Assembly: GCA_022769365.1 (NCBI GenBank) | Contig: JALEJO010000047.1 | Span: forward strand, 1 to 32,325 | DNA from: Oscillospiraceae bacterium | Lineage (GTDB): Bacteria; Bacillota; Clostridia; Oscillospirales; Ruminococcaceae | DNA length: 32,325 bases | Direction of reading: 5' to 3' | Translations under genes and position numbers: made by a program | Shown here: positions 1-6,784 of the stretch, in pieces | Layout: every line of letters begins with the position of its first letter | How positions within the stretch are numbered: the stretch's first letter is position 1 | Notes under the pieces: model-generated | The model's database searches: none | Seen by the model: only the letters and a program-made list of their open reading frames with translations | What the model was told of the DNA's origin: nothing

Positions 1-1305
1 TTCCGTTTCAATATAATAAGTTAAAGAACCTTTTGAACCTGATGAAATACTTTTATCATATATTTTTGAATTATATATCTGAGGTTCTGAAAAGTCAAAA
101 ATTTGGTTTATGTATCCGACTGAACTGGCAGACAGAAAAACAGAAATAATAATCAGCGGAAGAATTATTTTTCGTTTTTCTTCTGAAGATAAAATAAGTA
201 TCAGAATGATAATTACAGCAGAAAAAGTCAGGGAAACAAGACTATATTTTGAAAAACTCAGCATATTTATTTGCAAAACACATAAAAAATTAAAGCATTC
301 AGACATCATTACAGGCAAAAAAATATTGGGGGTTGCTGAAAAATCTCCGTTTTCTTCGCCTTTTTTATAATCAGCAATGCTGTATTCATTGTTATAAATC
401 AAGTAAAAAATAAGAATGGAAATAACAGAAATTATGTAAATAATGGCTGAAACAGAGTAACAAAAGTAATTAAATGCAAAAATGCAGAAAACAGTTGATA
501 TATACATCAGATTTTTTATTCCTAAATATACAAATCTTCTTTTTCCGAAAACGTTTTCAATATCTTTAAGGCTTTCTTTCTCTATAATAATCTTTTTTTC
601 AGAAATATCTTTAATTTCAGAGAAAAAGTCATTGATATAACAGGAATTATAATCATAGACAGGATAAAAATATAAATTTTTAGTTCTGTGACCTGATTTT
701 TGATTTAAATTTATGTTTATTGTTCCAAAATTTTCAAGAATTGTGTTGCTGACACTTTTAGCCGAAAAAATTATATTTTTTATATCTTTCTTTTTTATTC
801 TGAAATCTTTTGAAGTATATTTTTTACAGTTATCTATGTTGGAAAAGTCGGTTATGAGTGAACTTTTCTCAAAATCTCTTCCATTTTTACTGATTTTAAG
901 ATAATGAATATAAAAGCAGTCTTTTCCTCTTATAACCTGAGCAATTCTGTGTATATTTGTTTCGGCAATAAAATAATCCTGATTAAAATCAATTTTTTCT
1001 GCTATCGAATATTTTTTTCTGAAAGAGTAAAGGGAAGTTTTATCTGCCGAAATAAATTTATCAATTTTTTTCTTGTTCAAAAATCTTTTTATTTTAAACC
1101 CCTGAAAAAGCAGAATTATTGCTGATATAATAAACGGCATTGCAAAAAAATTTGCCGCTTTTGCAAAAATTATAACAATTGCAATCATTGCAAGAATAAA
1201 AGCAATAACCTTTGCAAAGTTAGTGAATAAAAAATTTGTAAGAGGAAACTTCTTTCTTTTTCCCACTGTATAATTATCAGGATTTTTAAGTTCTTTGTTT
1301 TTCAT
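1..1305 (-). CDS. Multi-pass membrane protein of unknown function, partial (C-terminus beyond window)
   Basis: The minus strand is an uninterrupted frame from an ATG at 1305 to base 1, giving 435 codons; the stop lies outside the window, which is why the ORF track only shows shadows here. The protein starts MKNKELKNPDNYTVGKRKK. Two hydrophobic segments follow at about residues 30-70 (VIAFILAMIAIVIIF and MPFIISAIILLF), then a Lys/Phe-rich soluble stretch of about 190 residues, then more membrane segments around 270-305 and 340-400 (VSAIIYIISVISILIFYLIY, VIIILILILSS, LPLIIISVFL). The visible C-terminal part looks extracytoplasmic. An ATG at 1310 is out of frame and stops at once, so 1305 is the start; the Shine-Dalgarno is weak (GAAAG). 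It begins 12 bases after the spoIIID stop and is probably co-transcribed with it. I do not recognise the family. The frame is solid; the function is unknown. Confidence 0.8.
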   Translation of the reverse strand, partial: MKNKELKNPDNYTVGKRKKFPLTNFLFTNFAKVIAFILAMIAIVIIFAKAANFFAMPFIISAIILLFQGFKIKRFLNKKKIDKFISADKTSLYSFRKKYSIAEKIDFNQDYFIAETNIHRIAQVIRGKDCFYIHYLKISKNGRDFEKSSLITDFSNIDNCKKYTSKDFRIKKKDIKNIIFSAKSVSNTILENFGTININLNQKSGHRTKNLYFYPVYDYNSCYINDFFSEIKDISEKKIIIEKESLKDIENVFGKRRFVYLGIKNLMYISTVFCIFAFNYFCYSVSAIIYIISVISILIFYLIYNNEYSIADYKKGEENGDFSATPNIFLPVMMSECFNFLCVLQINMLSFSKYSLVSLTFSAVIIILILILSSEEKRKIILPLIIISVFLSASSVGYINQIFDFSEPQIYNSKIYDKSISSGSKGSLTYYIETE

Positions 1306-1317
1306 ATCATTTATCTT

Positions 1318-1590
1318 TCATTTTAAATTGTTTTTTCTGCGTCTTATATCTTCATAGAGCTTTTTCGTTGCGAGTCCGCCTCTTATGTGTCTTAATGATT
1401 TATTAAGTTCCATAACTTCTCTGACTTTGTAATAAAGATCGGTATCATATGAAATTAATGTTTTTGTTACGTCTTTATGTACTGTGCTTTTTGAAATTCC
1501 AAAAACTTCGGCGGTTTTTCTTACAGTTGCTTTATTTTCATATATATATTTTCCAAGTTCAATGCAGCGTTTGTTGTCAGACAATATCAT
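1318..1590 (-). CDS. spoIIID: Sporulation transcriptional regulator SpoIIID
   Basis: This 90-aa protein matches SpoIIID in length and sequence pattern. It has a helix-turn-helix at about residues 20-45 (TVRKTAEVFGISKSTVHKDVTK) and the characteristic basic C-terminal region (NKSLRHIRGGLATKKLYEDIRRR). SpoIIID is a mother-cell DNA-binding protein that activates and represses sigma-E regulon genes during endospore formation. The start is supported by GGAG eight bases before the ATG. Upstream lies CATATAAT, which resembles the -10 element of sigma-E promoters (CATACAAT), but I could not find a -35 at the right distance. In Bacillus this gene is followed by mbl; here the next gene is the unknown membrane protein. 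It implies a spore-forming host. Confidence 0.93.
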   Translation of the reverse strand: MILSDNKRCIELGKYIYENKATVRKTAEVFGISKSTVHKDVTKTLISYDTDLYYKVREVMELNKSLRHIRGGLATKKLYEDIRRRKNNLK

Positions 1591-1703
1591 TATATCAACT
1601 CCATTTTATAATTAATATGGTTAATTATATGATTTGATATAAGATATTAGACTATAGCAATTGAATTATAGAAACCAATTTTCAAAGATTTATTTTACAA
1701 AAA

Positions 1704-2123
1704 TCAGAAGTTTTTCTTCATCCAGATATGAGGACAATCCTCGTCATAATCAATATCGCCAAAAGAAGAATATCCCATTTTTTTATAAAATTCCGAAACT
1801 CTGCATTGTGCATGAAGAAAAATTGAATTTCCGCCTTTTTCTTTAACAGTTTTTTCGGCTTTTTTTATCATTTCCGTTCCAAGATTTTTACCTCTGAATT
1901 GCTTTAAAACGGCAAGTCTGCCAAGAATATAGGAGCTTTTCTCTGTTCCTTTGAAAATTCTGCAAACGGCGGCAGGTTCATTTTTTTCGGTATAAGAAAC
2001 GACATGAAAAGATGAATTATCAATTTCATCAAATTCATTTTCAAATCCCTGTTCTTCAACAAAAACTTTTGTACGTATATTTTTTGCATCATCTGAAAGA
2101 GTGTTATAAACAATATATTTCAT
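1704..2123 (-). CDS. GNAT family N-acetyltransferase (ElaA/YjcF-like)
   Basis: A 139-aa single-domain GNAT protein. The N-terminal pattern IRTKVFVEEQGF..EFDEID..SFH is the signature of the ElaA/YjcF branch. The acetyl-CoA pyrophosphate-binding motif follows at about residues 68-90 (LGRLAVLKQFRGKNLGTEMI), and the C-terminus has the usual FYKKMGY segment. Such enzymes transfer acetyl groups from acetyl-CoA to an amine; the substrate of this branch is not known to me. AAGGTGA precedes the ATG. The gene starts 13 bases after the leucine-rich-repeat protein on the same strand, so the two probably share a transcript, though no functional link is evident. About 113 bases separate it from spoIIID. 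Confidence 0.88.
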   Translation of the reverse strand: MKYIVYNTLSDDAKNIRTKVFVEEQGFENEFDEIDNSSFHVVSYTEKNEPAAVCRIFKGTEKSSYILGRLAVLKQFRGKNLGTEMIKKAEKTVKEKGGNSIFLHAQCRVSEFYKKMGYSSFGDIDYDEDCPHIWMKKNF

Positions 2124-2136
2124 AGCAAGTCACCTT

Positions 2137-3555
2137 CTATTTTTTTGAATTTTCTTTTTCTTTAAGTTTTTCTATTCCGCCTTTTCTTTGCCATACATAG
2201 AAAATAATTCCCGAAATAAAGGCAATAACAACGGCTGCTGTTGTAACTGCAATAAGTTTGAATCTGAAACTTAATTTTGTTGAAGCTTCGTTTTCAGGAA
2301 TGACAGTATCATTTTTTTGTATTTTCTGAATAAATTTTATTCCGTTATCTTCGGCATATTTTTCAGCCTCCGAATCAGTTTCACCATATATTGTATAGTC
2401 CTTGTCCGTTTCGGTTTTGTTATTTTCTTCGCTGTATAAATACCCGAAAGCCTGTTCACCAATTTTTAAAACACTTGACGGAATTGAAACTTTTTTCAAT
2501 TTTTCACAATTATAAAAAGCATGGTCGTCAACATTATATAATGTTGATGGGAGAGAAATTTCTTCAAGGTTGAAACATTGTGCGAAAGAGTATGAACTTA
2601 TTCTTGTTATTCCGTCTGAAACAACTATTTTGATTATCTCTTTTCGTCTTGAAAACCATGGGATAGTTGTAATATCTGAATAAGTATCCATATTGCCATT
2701 GCCTGATATTGTCAAAACACCGTCGGATAAAGTCCACGATATTTTACTTACTTCATTACCTTTATTAAATAAATTATCATCATATGCAGGAGATGTTTGA
2801 GATGTTTCGGTTTCTGGAGTTGACTCAGTGGATTCAGTAATATCTTCAACAATAACACCATTTGCGGCAACACCTCCGTCAGGCATAATATTGGCATCTG
2901 CTGCACCTGCATATGGAACGATAACTATATTTCCTTTTTTGTCGGTTTCGATTTCCTTGGCTGAATTTGTTTCAGCATTATCAACGCCGCCTATTGCGTT
3001 TTTGTCGTTTGCATCTTTTGGATTTGTTAATTTTTCATAACTTTCATCTGTATCACTACTGCCATATGTTTTATAATTAATACCTGCATATTCGGCATAC
3101 ATTTCCGCATAACCGCCTTTTTTTACTTCAAGAGTCAAAGAAGCTGATTTACTGAAAGCATTGCTGTCTATCGATTCAACGGATTCAGAAATATAGGCAT
3201 ATGAAAGATTTGAAATATTGCTGAAATTATATGCACCTATATAACTTACACCTGAAATATTTACAGATGTTATTTCATCGCTTAAATTTATCCAGGGTTG
3301 ATAATCTGATTGATAATCGTACATTTCACCGCTTCCACTTATTGAAAGCGTTCCTCCACTGTAACTCCAGCTTGCGTTATTTCCGCATTTTCCGGAAGTT
3401 TTTTCAGGTGATTTTTCTGAAGATTTAACAGGAGAATTTTCAGATGTTTCCTCTGCAAACGAGATAAAAACAGGTGTGGAAACAGCTGTTAAAATGATTG
3501 CTGAAAAACCTGCCGCAAAAGATATAATTTTTCTTTTTTTATTTCTAAAAGACAT
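2137..3555 (-). CDS. Leucine-rich repeat (BspA-like) surface protein with C-terminal membrane anchor
   Basis: The ORF track starts this at 3582, but a perfect GGAGG lies seven bases before the internal ATG at 3555, so the likely product is 472 aa starting MSFRNKKRK. A signal peptide follows (IISFAAGFSAIILTAVSTPVFISFAEE). The ectodomain has two related blocks, each opening with a SW(S/T)..GGTLSISGSGEM-like strand followed by BspA/LRR_5 type repeats (FNLEEISLPSTLYNVDDHAFYNCEKLKKVSIPSS). They are separated by an acidic Ser/Thr/Glu-rich linker of about 100 residues. A transmembrane helix near the end (LIAVTTAAVVIAFISGIIFYVW) plus a Lys/Glu tail anchors it; there is no LPxTG motif. LRR_5 proteins of gut Firmicutes are usually adhesins or surface-interaction proteins; the ligand cannot be told. 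It has its own consensus promoter at 3589-3617. Confidence 0.85.
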   Translation of the reverse strand: MSFRNKKRKIISFAAGFSAIILTAVSTPVFISFAEETSENSPVKSSEKSPEKTSGKCGNNASWSYSGGTLSISGSGEMYDYQSDYQPWINLSDEITSVNISGVSYIGAYNFSNISNLSYAYISESVESIDSNAFSKSASLTLEVKKGGYAEMYAEYAGINYKTYGSSDTDESYEKLTNPKDANDKNAIGGVDNAETNSAKEIETDKKGNIVIVPYAGAADANIMPDGGVAANGVIVEDITESTESTPETETSQTSPAYDDNLFNKGNEVSKISWTLSDGVLTISGNGNMDTYSDITTIPWFSRRKEIIKIVVSDGITRISSYSFAQCFNLEEISLPSTLYNVDDHAFYNCEKLKKVSIPSSVLKIGEQAFGYLYSEENNKTETDKDYTIYGETDSEAEKYAEDNGIKFIQKIQKNDTVIPENEASTKLSFRFKLIAVTTAAVVIAFISGIIFYVWQRKGGIEKLKEKENSKK

Positions 3556-3588
3556 ATTTTTGTCCTCCATTCTTTTATACACGTTTTA

Positions 3589-3617
3589 ATTATATATGTT
3601 TTTGCTGATTTTGTCAA
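3589..3617 (-). promoter_or_regulatory. Sigma-A promoter for the LRR surface protein operon
   Basis: On the minus strand a perfect TTGACA (3612-3617) and a perfect TATAAT (3589-3594) are separated by 17 bases. The predicted start of transcription lies about 25 bases before the GGAGG of the LRR gene. Confidence 0.8.
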
Positions 3618-3630
3618 CTTGTTTATTTTG

Positions 3631-3850
3631 AATGAGGAAGCGGCGTGTCGCCTTTTTGAATGAGGAATGAGAAATTAGGAATGAGGAATTGTGGTGTCGC
3701 CGTTCGGCGACTTATTCCCCCTCTGTCACTTCGTGACATCTCCCCAAGGGGAGAAAACCTCTCTATATTGGCTGTGCCAGAGAGGTTTAAAATTTGTCAG
3801 CGACAGCTGACACCTTAATTCCTCATTCCTAATTTCTCACTCCTCATTAT
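3631..3850. repeat. MITE-like palindromic repeat, copy 1
   Basis: A non-coding element of about 220 bp. It has 32-bp terminal inverted repeats (3659-3690 AATGAGGAATGAGAAATTAG.. and 3817-3848) that match at 31 of 32 positions. Between them lie several perfect small hairpins: GTCGCC/GGCGAC, TGTCAC/GTGACA, TCTCCCC/GGGGAGA, AACCTCTC/GAGAGGTT and TGTCAGC/GCTGACA. A 22-bp flank (3631-3652) recurs inverted in copy 2. No transposase is present, so this is a non-autonomous mobile repeat or a REP-like element. It fills the gap between the LRR gene and the tRNA promoter. Confidence 0.85.
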
Positions 3851-3918
3851 TATGGTCTTATTAAAAAAATGTTTTTATAAAATCATAATAAATTTACACA
3901 ATAATTTTTTGAAAAAGC

Positions 3919-3948
3919 TTGACAATTGATATGCTTTTGTGTTATAAT
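3919..3948 (+). promoter_or_regulatory. Sigma-A promoter for the tRNA-Lys pair
   Basis: TTGACA at 3919-3924 and TATAAT at 3943-3948 with an 18-base spacer. Transcription should begin about eight bases before the first tRNA. Confidence 0.82.
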
Positions 3949-3962
3949 AAATAACGTTGTTT

Positions 3963-4038
3963 GAGACATTAGCTCAGTCGGTAGAGCACACGCCTTTTAA
4001 GTGTGGGGTCGAGAGTTCGAGCCTCTCATGTCTCACCA
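3963..4038 (+). tRNA. tRNA-Lys (anticodon UUU), first copy
   Basis: A full cloverleaf can be folded. The acceptor stem is GAGACAT/ATGTCTC, the D-arm contains TAGCTCAGTCGGTAGAGC, and the anticodon stem is CACGC/GTGTG around the loop CTTTTAA, giving anticodon TTT for lysine. The T-arm is GAGAG TTCGAGC CTCTC. The discriminator A and a genomically encoded CCA complete the 76 bases. Confidence 0.97.
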
Positions 4039-4057
4039 ACATTTTTGTTGAATATAT

Positions 4058-4133
4058 GAGACATTAGCTCAGTCGGTAGAGCACACGCCTTTTAAGTGTG
4101 GGGTCGAGAGTTCGAGCCTCTCATGTCTCACCA
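4058..4133 (+). tRNA. tRNA-Lys (anticodon UUU), second identical copy
   Basis: Identical over all 76 bases, including CCA, to the tRNA at 3963-4038. It lies 19 bases downstream (spacer ACATTTTTGTTGAATATAT) and is transcribed from the same promoter. The pair looks like a recent tandem duplication kept identical by conversion. Confidence 0.97.
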
Positions 4134-4165
4134 GACAGCATTCGTTTAGTTTGCTGTCCTTTTTA
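4134..4165 (+). terminator. Intrinsic terminator of the tRNA-Lys operon
   Basis: Stem GACAGCA/TGCTGTC (7 bp) with an 11-base loop, followed by CTTTTTATT, directly after the CCA end of the second tRNA. Confidence 0.8.
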
Positions 4166-4190
4166 TTCATGTTCATATGTTTTGGAAAAT

Positions 4191-4222
4191 TCCCCCTCAG
4201 ATATGAGAGGGAGTTTTTATTT
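4191..4222. terminator. Probable terminator between the tRNA operon and the convergent exonuclease gene
   Basis: A hairpin TCCCCCTC/GAGAGGGA (8 bp with one mismatch, loop AGATAT) is followed on the plus strand by GTTTTTATTTTTAT. It lies just past the stop of the minus-strand exonuclease gene, where the T-run is weaker, so it may act in both directions. Confidence 0.5.
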
Positions 4223-4753
4223 TTATAAAAATTTACGGAGATTTCTATATACTTCGTTTGTTATTTCGCAGTCATTCAATGCCCTGTGAGCGTGGGAATA
4301 GTCTATATTATAATAATTTGCAAGAGATTCAAGACTGTATTTTTCAAGTTTAAGAAATTTTCTTCCGAGTTTCATTGTGTCAACCGAATAATTTTCAAAT
4401 TTTATCCCGAATTTTTCTTCTGCCGCTTTTGAAATAAATCCAATATCAAATCTTATATTTTGCCCTAAAATAATATCATCGCCTATAAAATCAAGATAAT
4501 CTTTTAAAACATCATTTTCGCATCTTGCACTTTTCAAATTACCATCATTTATATTTGTAAGATTTCTTATGAAATAATTTAGGTAGCCGTTTTCGTGAAA
4601 ATCATCAGGTTTGACAAATTCTGAAAATCTTGCAACTTCACAATCGTTTTTTATTTTTATTCCTGCAAGTTCTATTATTTTATTCTTTTTAGGGCTTAAA
4701 CCCGTTGTTTCGATGTCGATTACTGTATAATCGCTTGTTTTTTCAGATAACAT
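4223..4753 (-). CDS. DnaQ-like DEDDh 3'-5' exonuclease
   Basis: This 176-aa protein is a stand-alone exonuclease domain of the DNA polymerase III epsilon/RNase T superfamily. All three motifs are visible: ExoI VIDIETTGL (residues 15-23), ExoII LGQNIRFDIGF (about 100-110) and ExoIII with the DEDDh histidine, HAHRALNDCE (about 152-161). The catalytic Asp, Glu and His residues are therefore present, and it should be a metal-dependent 3'-5' nuclease. Whether it acts on DNA, as proofreading-type DnaQ does, or on RNA cannot be decided; there is no polymerase or helicase domain. AAGGAG precedes the ATG by nine bases and its own promoter lies at 4785-4813, divergent from thrH. Confidence 0.9.
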   Translation of the reverse strand: MLSEKTSDYTVIDIETTGLSPKKNKIIELAGIKIKNDCEVARFSEFVKPDDFHENGYLNYFIRNLTNINDGNLKSARCENDVLKDYLDFIGDDIILGQNIRFDIGFISKAAEEKFGIKFENYSVDTMKLGRKFLKLEKYSLESLANYYNIDYSHAHRALNDCEITNEVYRNLRKFL

Positions 4754-4784
4754 AGTATTTTGCTCCTTATTTTTGTATTTTAAT

Positions 4785-4813
4785 AGTATAGCACATCATT
4801 TTAATGTTGTCAA
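4785..4813 (-). promoter_or_regulatory. Sigma-A promoter for the DnaQ-like exonuclease gene
   Basis: Minus-strand TTGACA (4808-4813), a 17-base spacer and TATACT (4785-4790). It is back to back with the thrH promoter. Confidence 0.72.
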
Positions 4814-4844
4814 ATAGAAAAAATTATAAAATTTTGTTTTAGTG

Positions 4845-4873
4845 TTGCATTTAAAGTAAAAATATGTTATAAT
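4845..4873 (+). promoter_or_regulatory. Promoter of thrH, near-identical to the pyrK promoter
   Basis: TTGCAT (4845-4850), a 17-base spacer and a perfect TATAAT (4868-4873). The 29-bp stretch differs from the pyrK promoter at 12276-12304 in only two positions, including a shared spacer TTAAAGTAAAAATATG. Confidence 0.75.
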
Positions 4874-4906
4874 GAAAACAACATTTATTTATGGAGGAAA
4901 ATAATT

Positions 4907-5509
4907 ATGTATATTACTTGTTTAGACCTTGAAGGTGTTCTTGTACCTGAAATCTGGATAGCTTTTGCAGAAGCAAGCGGAATTCCTGAACTTAAAAGAA
5001 CTACAAGAGATGAACCTGACTACGATAAACTTATGACTTGGAGACTTGGCGTTTTAAAAGAACACGGTCTTGGTCTTAAAGAAATTCAGGAAACAATTGC
5101 AAAAATTGACCCTGTTCCTGGTGCAAAAGAATTTCTTGACAAATTAAGAGAACTTTCACAGGTTATCATTATAAGTGATACTTTCACACAGTTTGCAAAG
5201 CCTCTTATGAAGAAACTCGGCTGGCCTACAATTTTCTGCAACTCACTTGAAGTTGCTCCAAACGGCGAAATAACAGGCTTTAAAATGAGATGTGAAAAGT
5301 CAAAACTTACAACAGTTAAGGCTCTTCAGTCAATCGGTTACCAGACAATTGCAAGTGGTGACAGCCATAATGACCTTGGTATGATAAGAGCAAGCAAGGC
5401 AGGATTCCTTTTCAGAAGTACAGATCAGATTAAGGCTGACAATCCTGACCTTCCTGCATATGAAACATTTGATGAACTTTTTGATGCAATCAAGAAGGCA
5501 ATGGACTAA
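4907..5509 (+). CDS. thrH: ThrH: phosphoserine phosphatase / homoserine phosphotransferase
   Basis: The 200-aa protein follows the Pseudomonas ThrH sequence closely along its length. The HAD motif I region reads CLDLEGVLVPEIWIAFAEASGI, in which the first catalytic position is D in DLEG; it is followed by TTRDEPDYDKLM. Motif II is IIISDTF, the conserved Lys region is around CEKSKL, and motif III is GDSHNDLGM. ThrH is a HAD enzyme that dephosphorylates phosphoserine and can transfer the phosphate to homoserine, linking serine and threonine synthesis. The start has GGAGG eight bases upstream. It is a single-gene unit with its own promoter and terminator. The family was described in Pseudomonas, so its use in this lineage is worth noting; the assignment itself is firm. 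Confidence 0.92.
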   Translation: MYITCLDLEGVLVPEIWIAFAEASGIPELKRTTRDEPDYDKLMTWRLGVLKEHGLGLKEIQETIAKIDPVPGAKEFLDKLRELSQVIIISDTFTQFAKPLMKKLGWPTIFCNSLEVAPNGEITGFKMRCEKSKLTTVKALQSIGYQTIASGDSHNDLGMIRASKAGFLFRSTDQIKADNPDLPAYETFDELFDAIKKAMD

Positions 5510-5527
5510 TATTTTTATTAACATAAC

Positions 5528-5557
5528 AAAAAGGAGCTTTTAAAGCTCCTTTTTTTG
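5528..5557. terminator. Bidirectional terminator between thrH and the XRE regulator
   Basis: AAAAAGGAGCTT and AAGCTCCTTTTTTT form an A/T-flanked hairpin with T-runs on both strands. The stop codon of the convergent XRE gene (5540-5542) sits inside the hairpin, so the last codons of that gene are part of the terminator. Confidence 0.85.
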
Positions 5558-5884
5558 CAGTTCGTGTTGCATAACTATTTTTATAAAATTTTTATCTTTT
5601 TCAGACATTGAACGATACATATTAAGTACAGAAATTTCTTCATTTGAAAGATTATTTGAAACTTCTGCATTTGATGCACCTAAAAAATATTCATATGGTA
5701 CTTTTAAAAATTGGCATAAAACAGCAAATTTATCACAGAGAGGATAGTTTACATTTTTTTCCCAGTTATTCACTGTTGAAATAGCTGTTCCAACTGCATT
5801 TGCAATATCTTTCTGAAGATACCCAAGTTCTGTACGTCTTTTTTTCAGAAGTTCACCGAAATTTTTTATTTTTTCAGCTTCCAT
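5540..5884 (-). CDS. XRE-family helix-turn-helix regulator
   Basis: A 114-aa protein with a Cro/CI-type HTH domain at about residues 8-70 (FGELLKKRRTELGYLQKDIANAVGTAISTVNNWEKNVNYPLCDKFAVLCQFLKVPYEYFLG). A short helical tail follows (SNEEISVLNMYRSMSEKDKNFIKIVMQ) of the kind that mediates dimerisation in small XRE repressors. Its ATG lies two bases after the stop of the upstream AraC-type regulator, so the two are translated from one message and probably act together. No nearby metabolic operon reveals the target; the divergent or flanking genes, or a repeat overlapping the SDR promoter at 7014-7063, are candidates. The family is clear, the role is not. Confidence 0.88.
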   Translation of the reverse strand: MEAEKIKNFGELLKKRRTELGYLQKDIANAVGTAISTVNNWEKNVNYPLCDKFAVLCQFLKVPYEYFLGASNAEVSNNLSNEEISVLNMYRSMSEKDKNFIKIVMQHELQKKEL

Positions 5885-5886
5885 TA

Positions 5887-6666
5887 TCAGTCACCATTGT
5901 CTGTTTTTTTATTTACGTTTTCTTCAAGCATACTTGAATTGTAGTGAAGATTTCTGTATTCTTTAGGTGTCTGACCTGTTATCTTTTTAAATGTGCTGAT
6001 AAAATAACTTTGAGATGAAAAACCAAGTGTTGTTGAAATGTCAAGGCATGAAAAATCAGAGAATTTCAGCATATTTTGTGCCGTTTTTATTTTAGTATTT
6101 AAAATAAAATCACCGATATTCATACCTGTTTCTTTTGTGAAAAGTTTTGATAGATAAGTAGGGTTTAAATTCAGATAATCAGCAAGAGTTGAAACAGTTA
6201 TTTTTTCATGCATATGGTCATATATATAATCAATACACTTCCTTATGTGGAGCGAAATTACATTGTTTTTCTTAGCTTTCTTCATTCTTTCGGCGTAATC
6301 AAGCTGCATATCAAGGAACATGTCAACTATTGTCTGATATGAATTGCATACATCAGCCTTTCTTATGTATATATCAGCAAGAGTATACGATGCATCCTGA
6401 TTCATACCTGATTCAATGCAAAATCTTGATATAATTGCAACAGCAACGATAAAATGGTATCTTATATTTCTTATTTTATCGTCCGAAAGTACTCCTTTGC
6501 CCTCCATAAAATTAAAACGCTGTTTTTTAAAATTTTCTTTAATTTTTTCTATATCGCCCTCTGCAACGGCAGTATAAAGTCCCATTTCTGTTGTATACGG
6601 GAGTCTTTCAAAATTATTTTCTCTGTGTATAAAAAGTTTATAATTGAGTTCTGCTTCTGTGTTCAT
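5887..6666 (-). CDS. AraC-family transcriptional regulator
   Basis: This 259-aa protein has a C-terminal double-HTH AraC domain at about residues 145-245. Its signature regions are KITVSTLADYLNLNPTYLSKLFTKETGMNIGDFI and DISTTLGFSSQSYFISTFKKITGQTPKEYR. The N-terminal 140 residues are helical and contain no cupin; this is a type common in Clostridia and its ligand is unknown. GGTGG precedes the ATG, and the gene has a consensus promoter at 6697-6725. It is followed after two bases by the XRE gene. The pairing of an AraC-type and an XRE-type regulator in one message, with no enzyme genes attached, suggests a regulatory module acting elsewhere. Confidence 0.9.
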   Translation of the reverse strand: MNTEAELNYKLFIHRENNFERLPYTTEMGLYTAVAEGDIEKIKENFKKQRFNFMEGKGVLSDDKIRNIRYHFIVAVAIISRFCIESGMNQDASYTLADIYIRKADVCNSYQTIVDMFLDMQLDYAERMKKAKKNNVISLHIRKCIDYIYDHMHEKITVSTLADYLNLNPTYLSKLFTKETGMNIGDFILNTKIKTAQNMLKFSDFSCLDISTTLGFSSQSYFISTFKKITGQTPKEYRNLHYNSSMLEENVNKKTDNGD

Positions 6667-6696
6667 AAAAACACCACCTTTAATATAATTATAAAT

Positions 6697-6725
6697 ATTA
6701 TAACATTGAATTGAAAAAAAGTCAA
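6697..6725 (-). promoter_or_regulatory. Sigma-A promoter for the AraC/XRE regulator pair
   Basis: Minus-strand TTGACT (6720-6725), a 17-base spacer and TATAAT (6697-6702), about 30 bases before the AraC start codon. Confidence 0.78.
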
Positions 6726-6784
6726 TACAAATTGAAAAATAATGATAAAAAAGTCAGTTTTTTAATAGAATCAGAACCTTTATT

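Noticed and set aside
110-370. Plus-strand ORFs in the first 1.3 kb (110-370, 713-904, 904-1125)
   Set aside because: They are shadows of the minus-strand membrane protein frame, which is continuous from 1305 to 1 and has coherent membrane-protein composition.
3631-3850. Insertion sequence or CRISPR array
   Set aside because: No transposase frame and no regularly spaced identical repeats with unique spacers; the structure is nested hairpins with terminal inverted repeats.
3963-4133. tRNA pair as a phage or island attachment site
   Set aside because: No integrase, excision gene or repeated tRNA 3' end elsewhere in the window; the duplication covers the whole tRNA and is explained by tandem gene copies.
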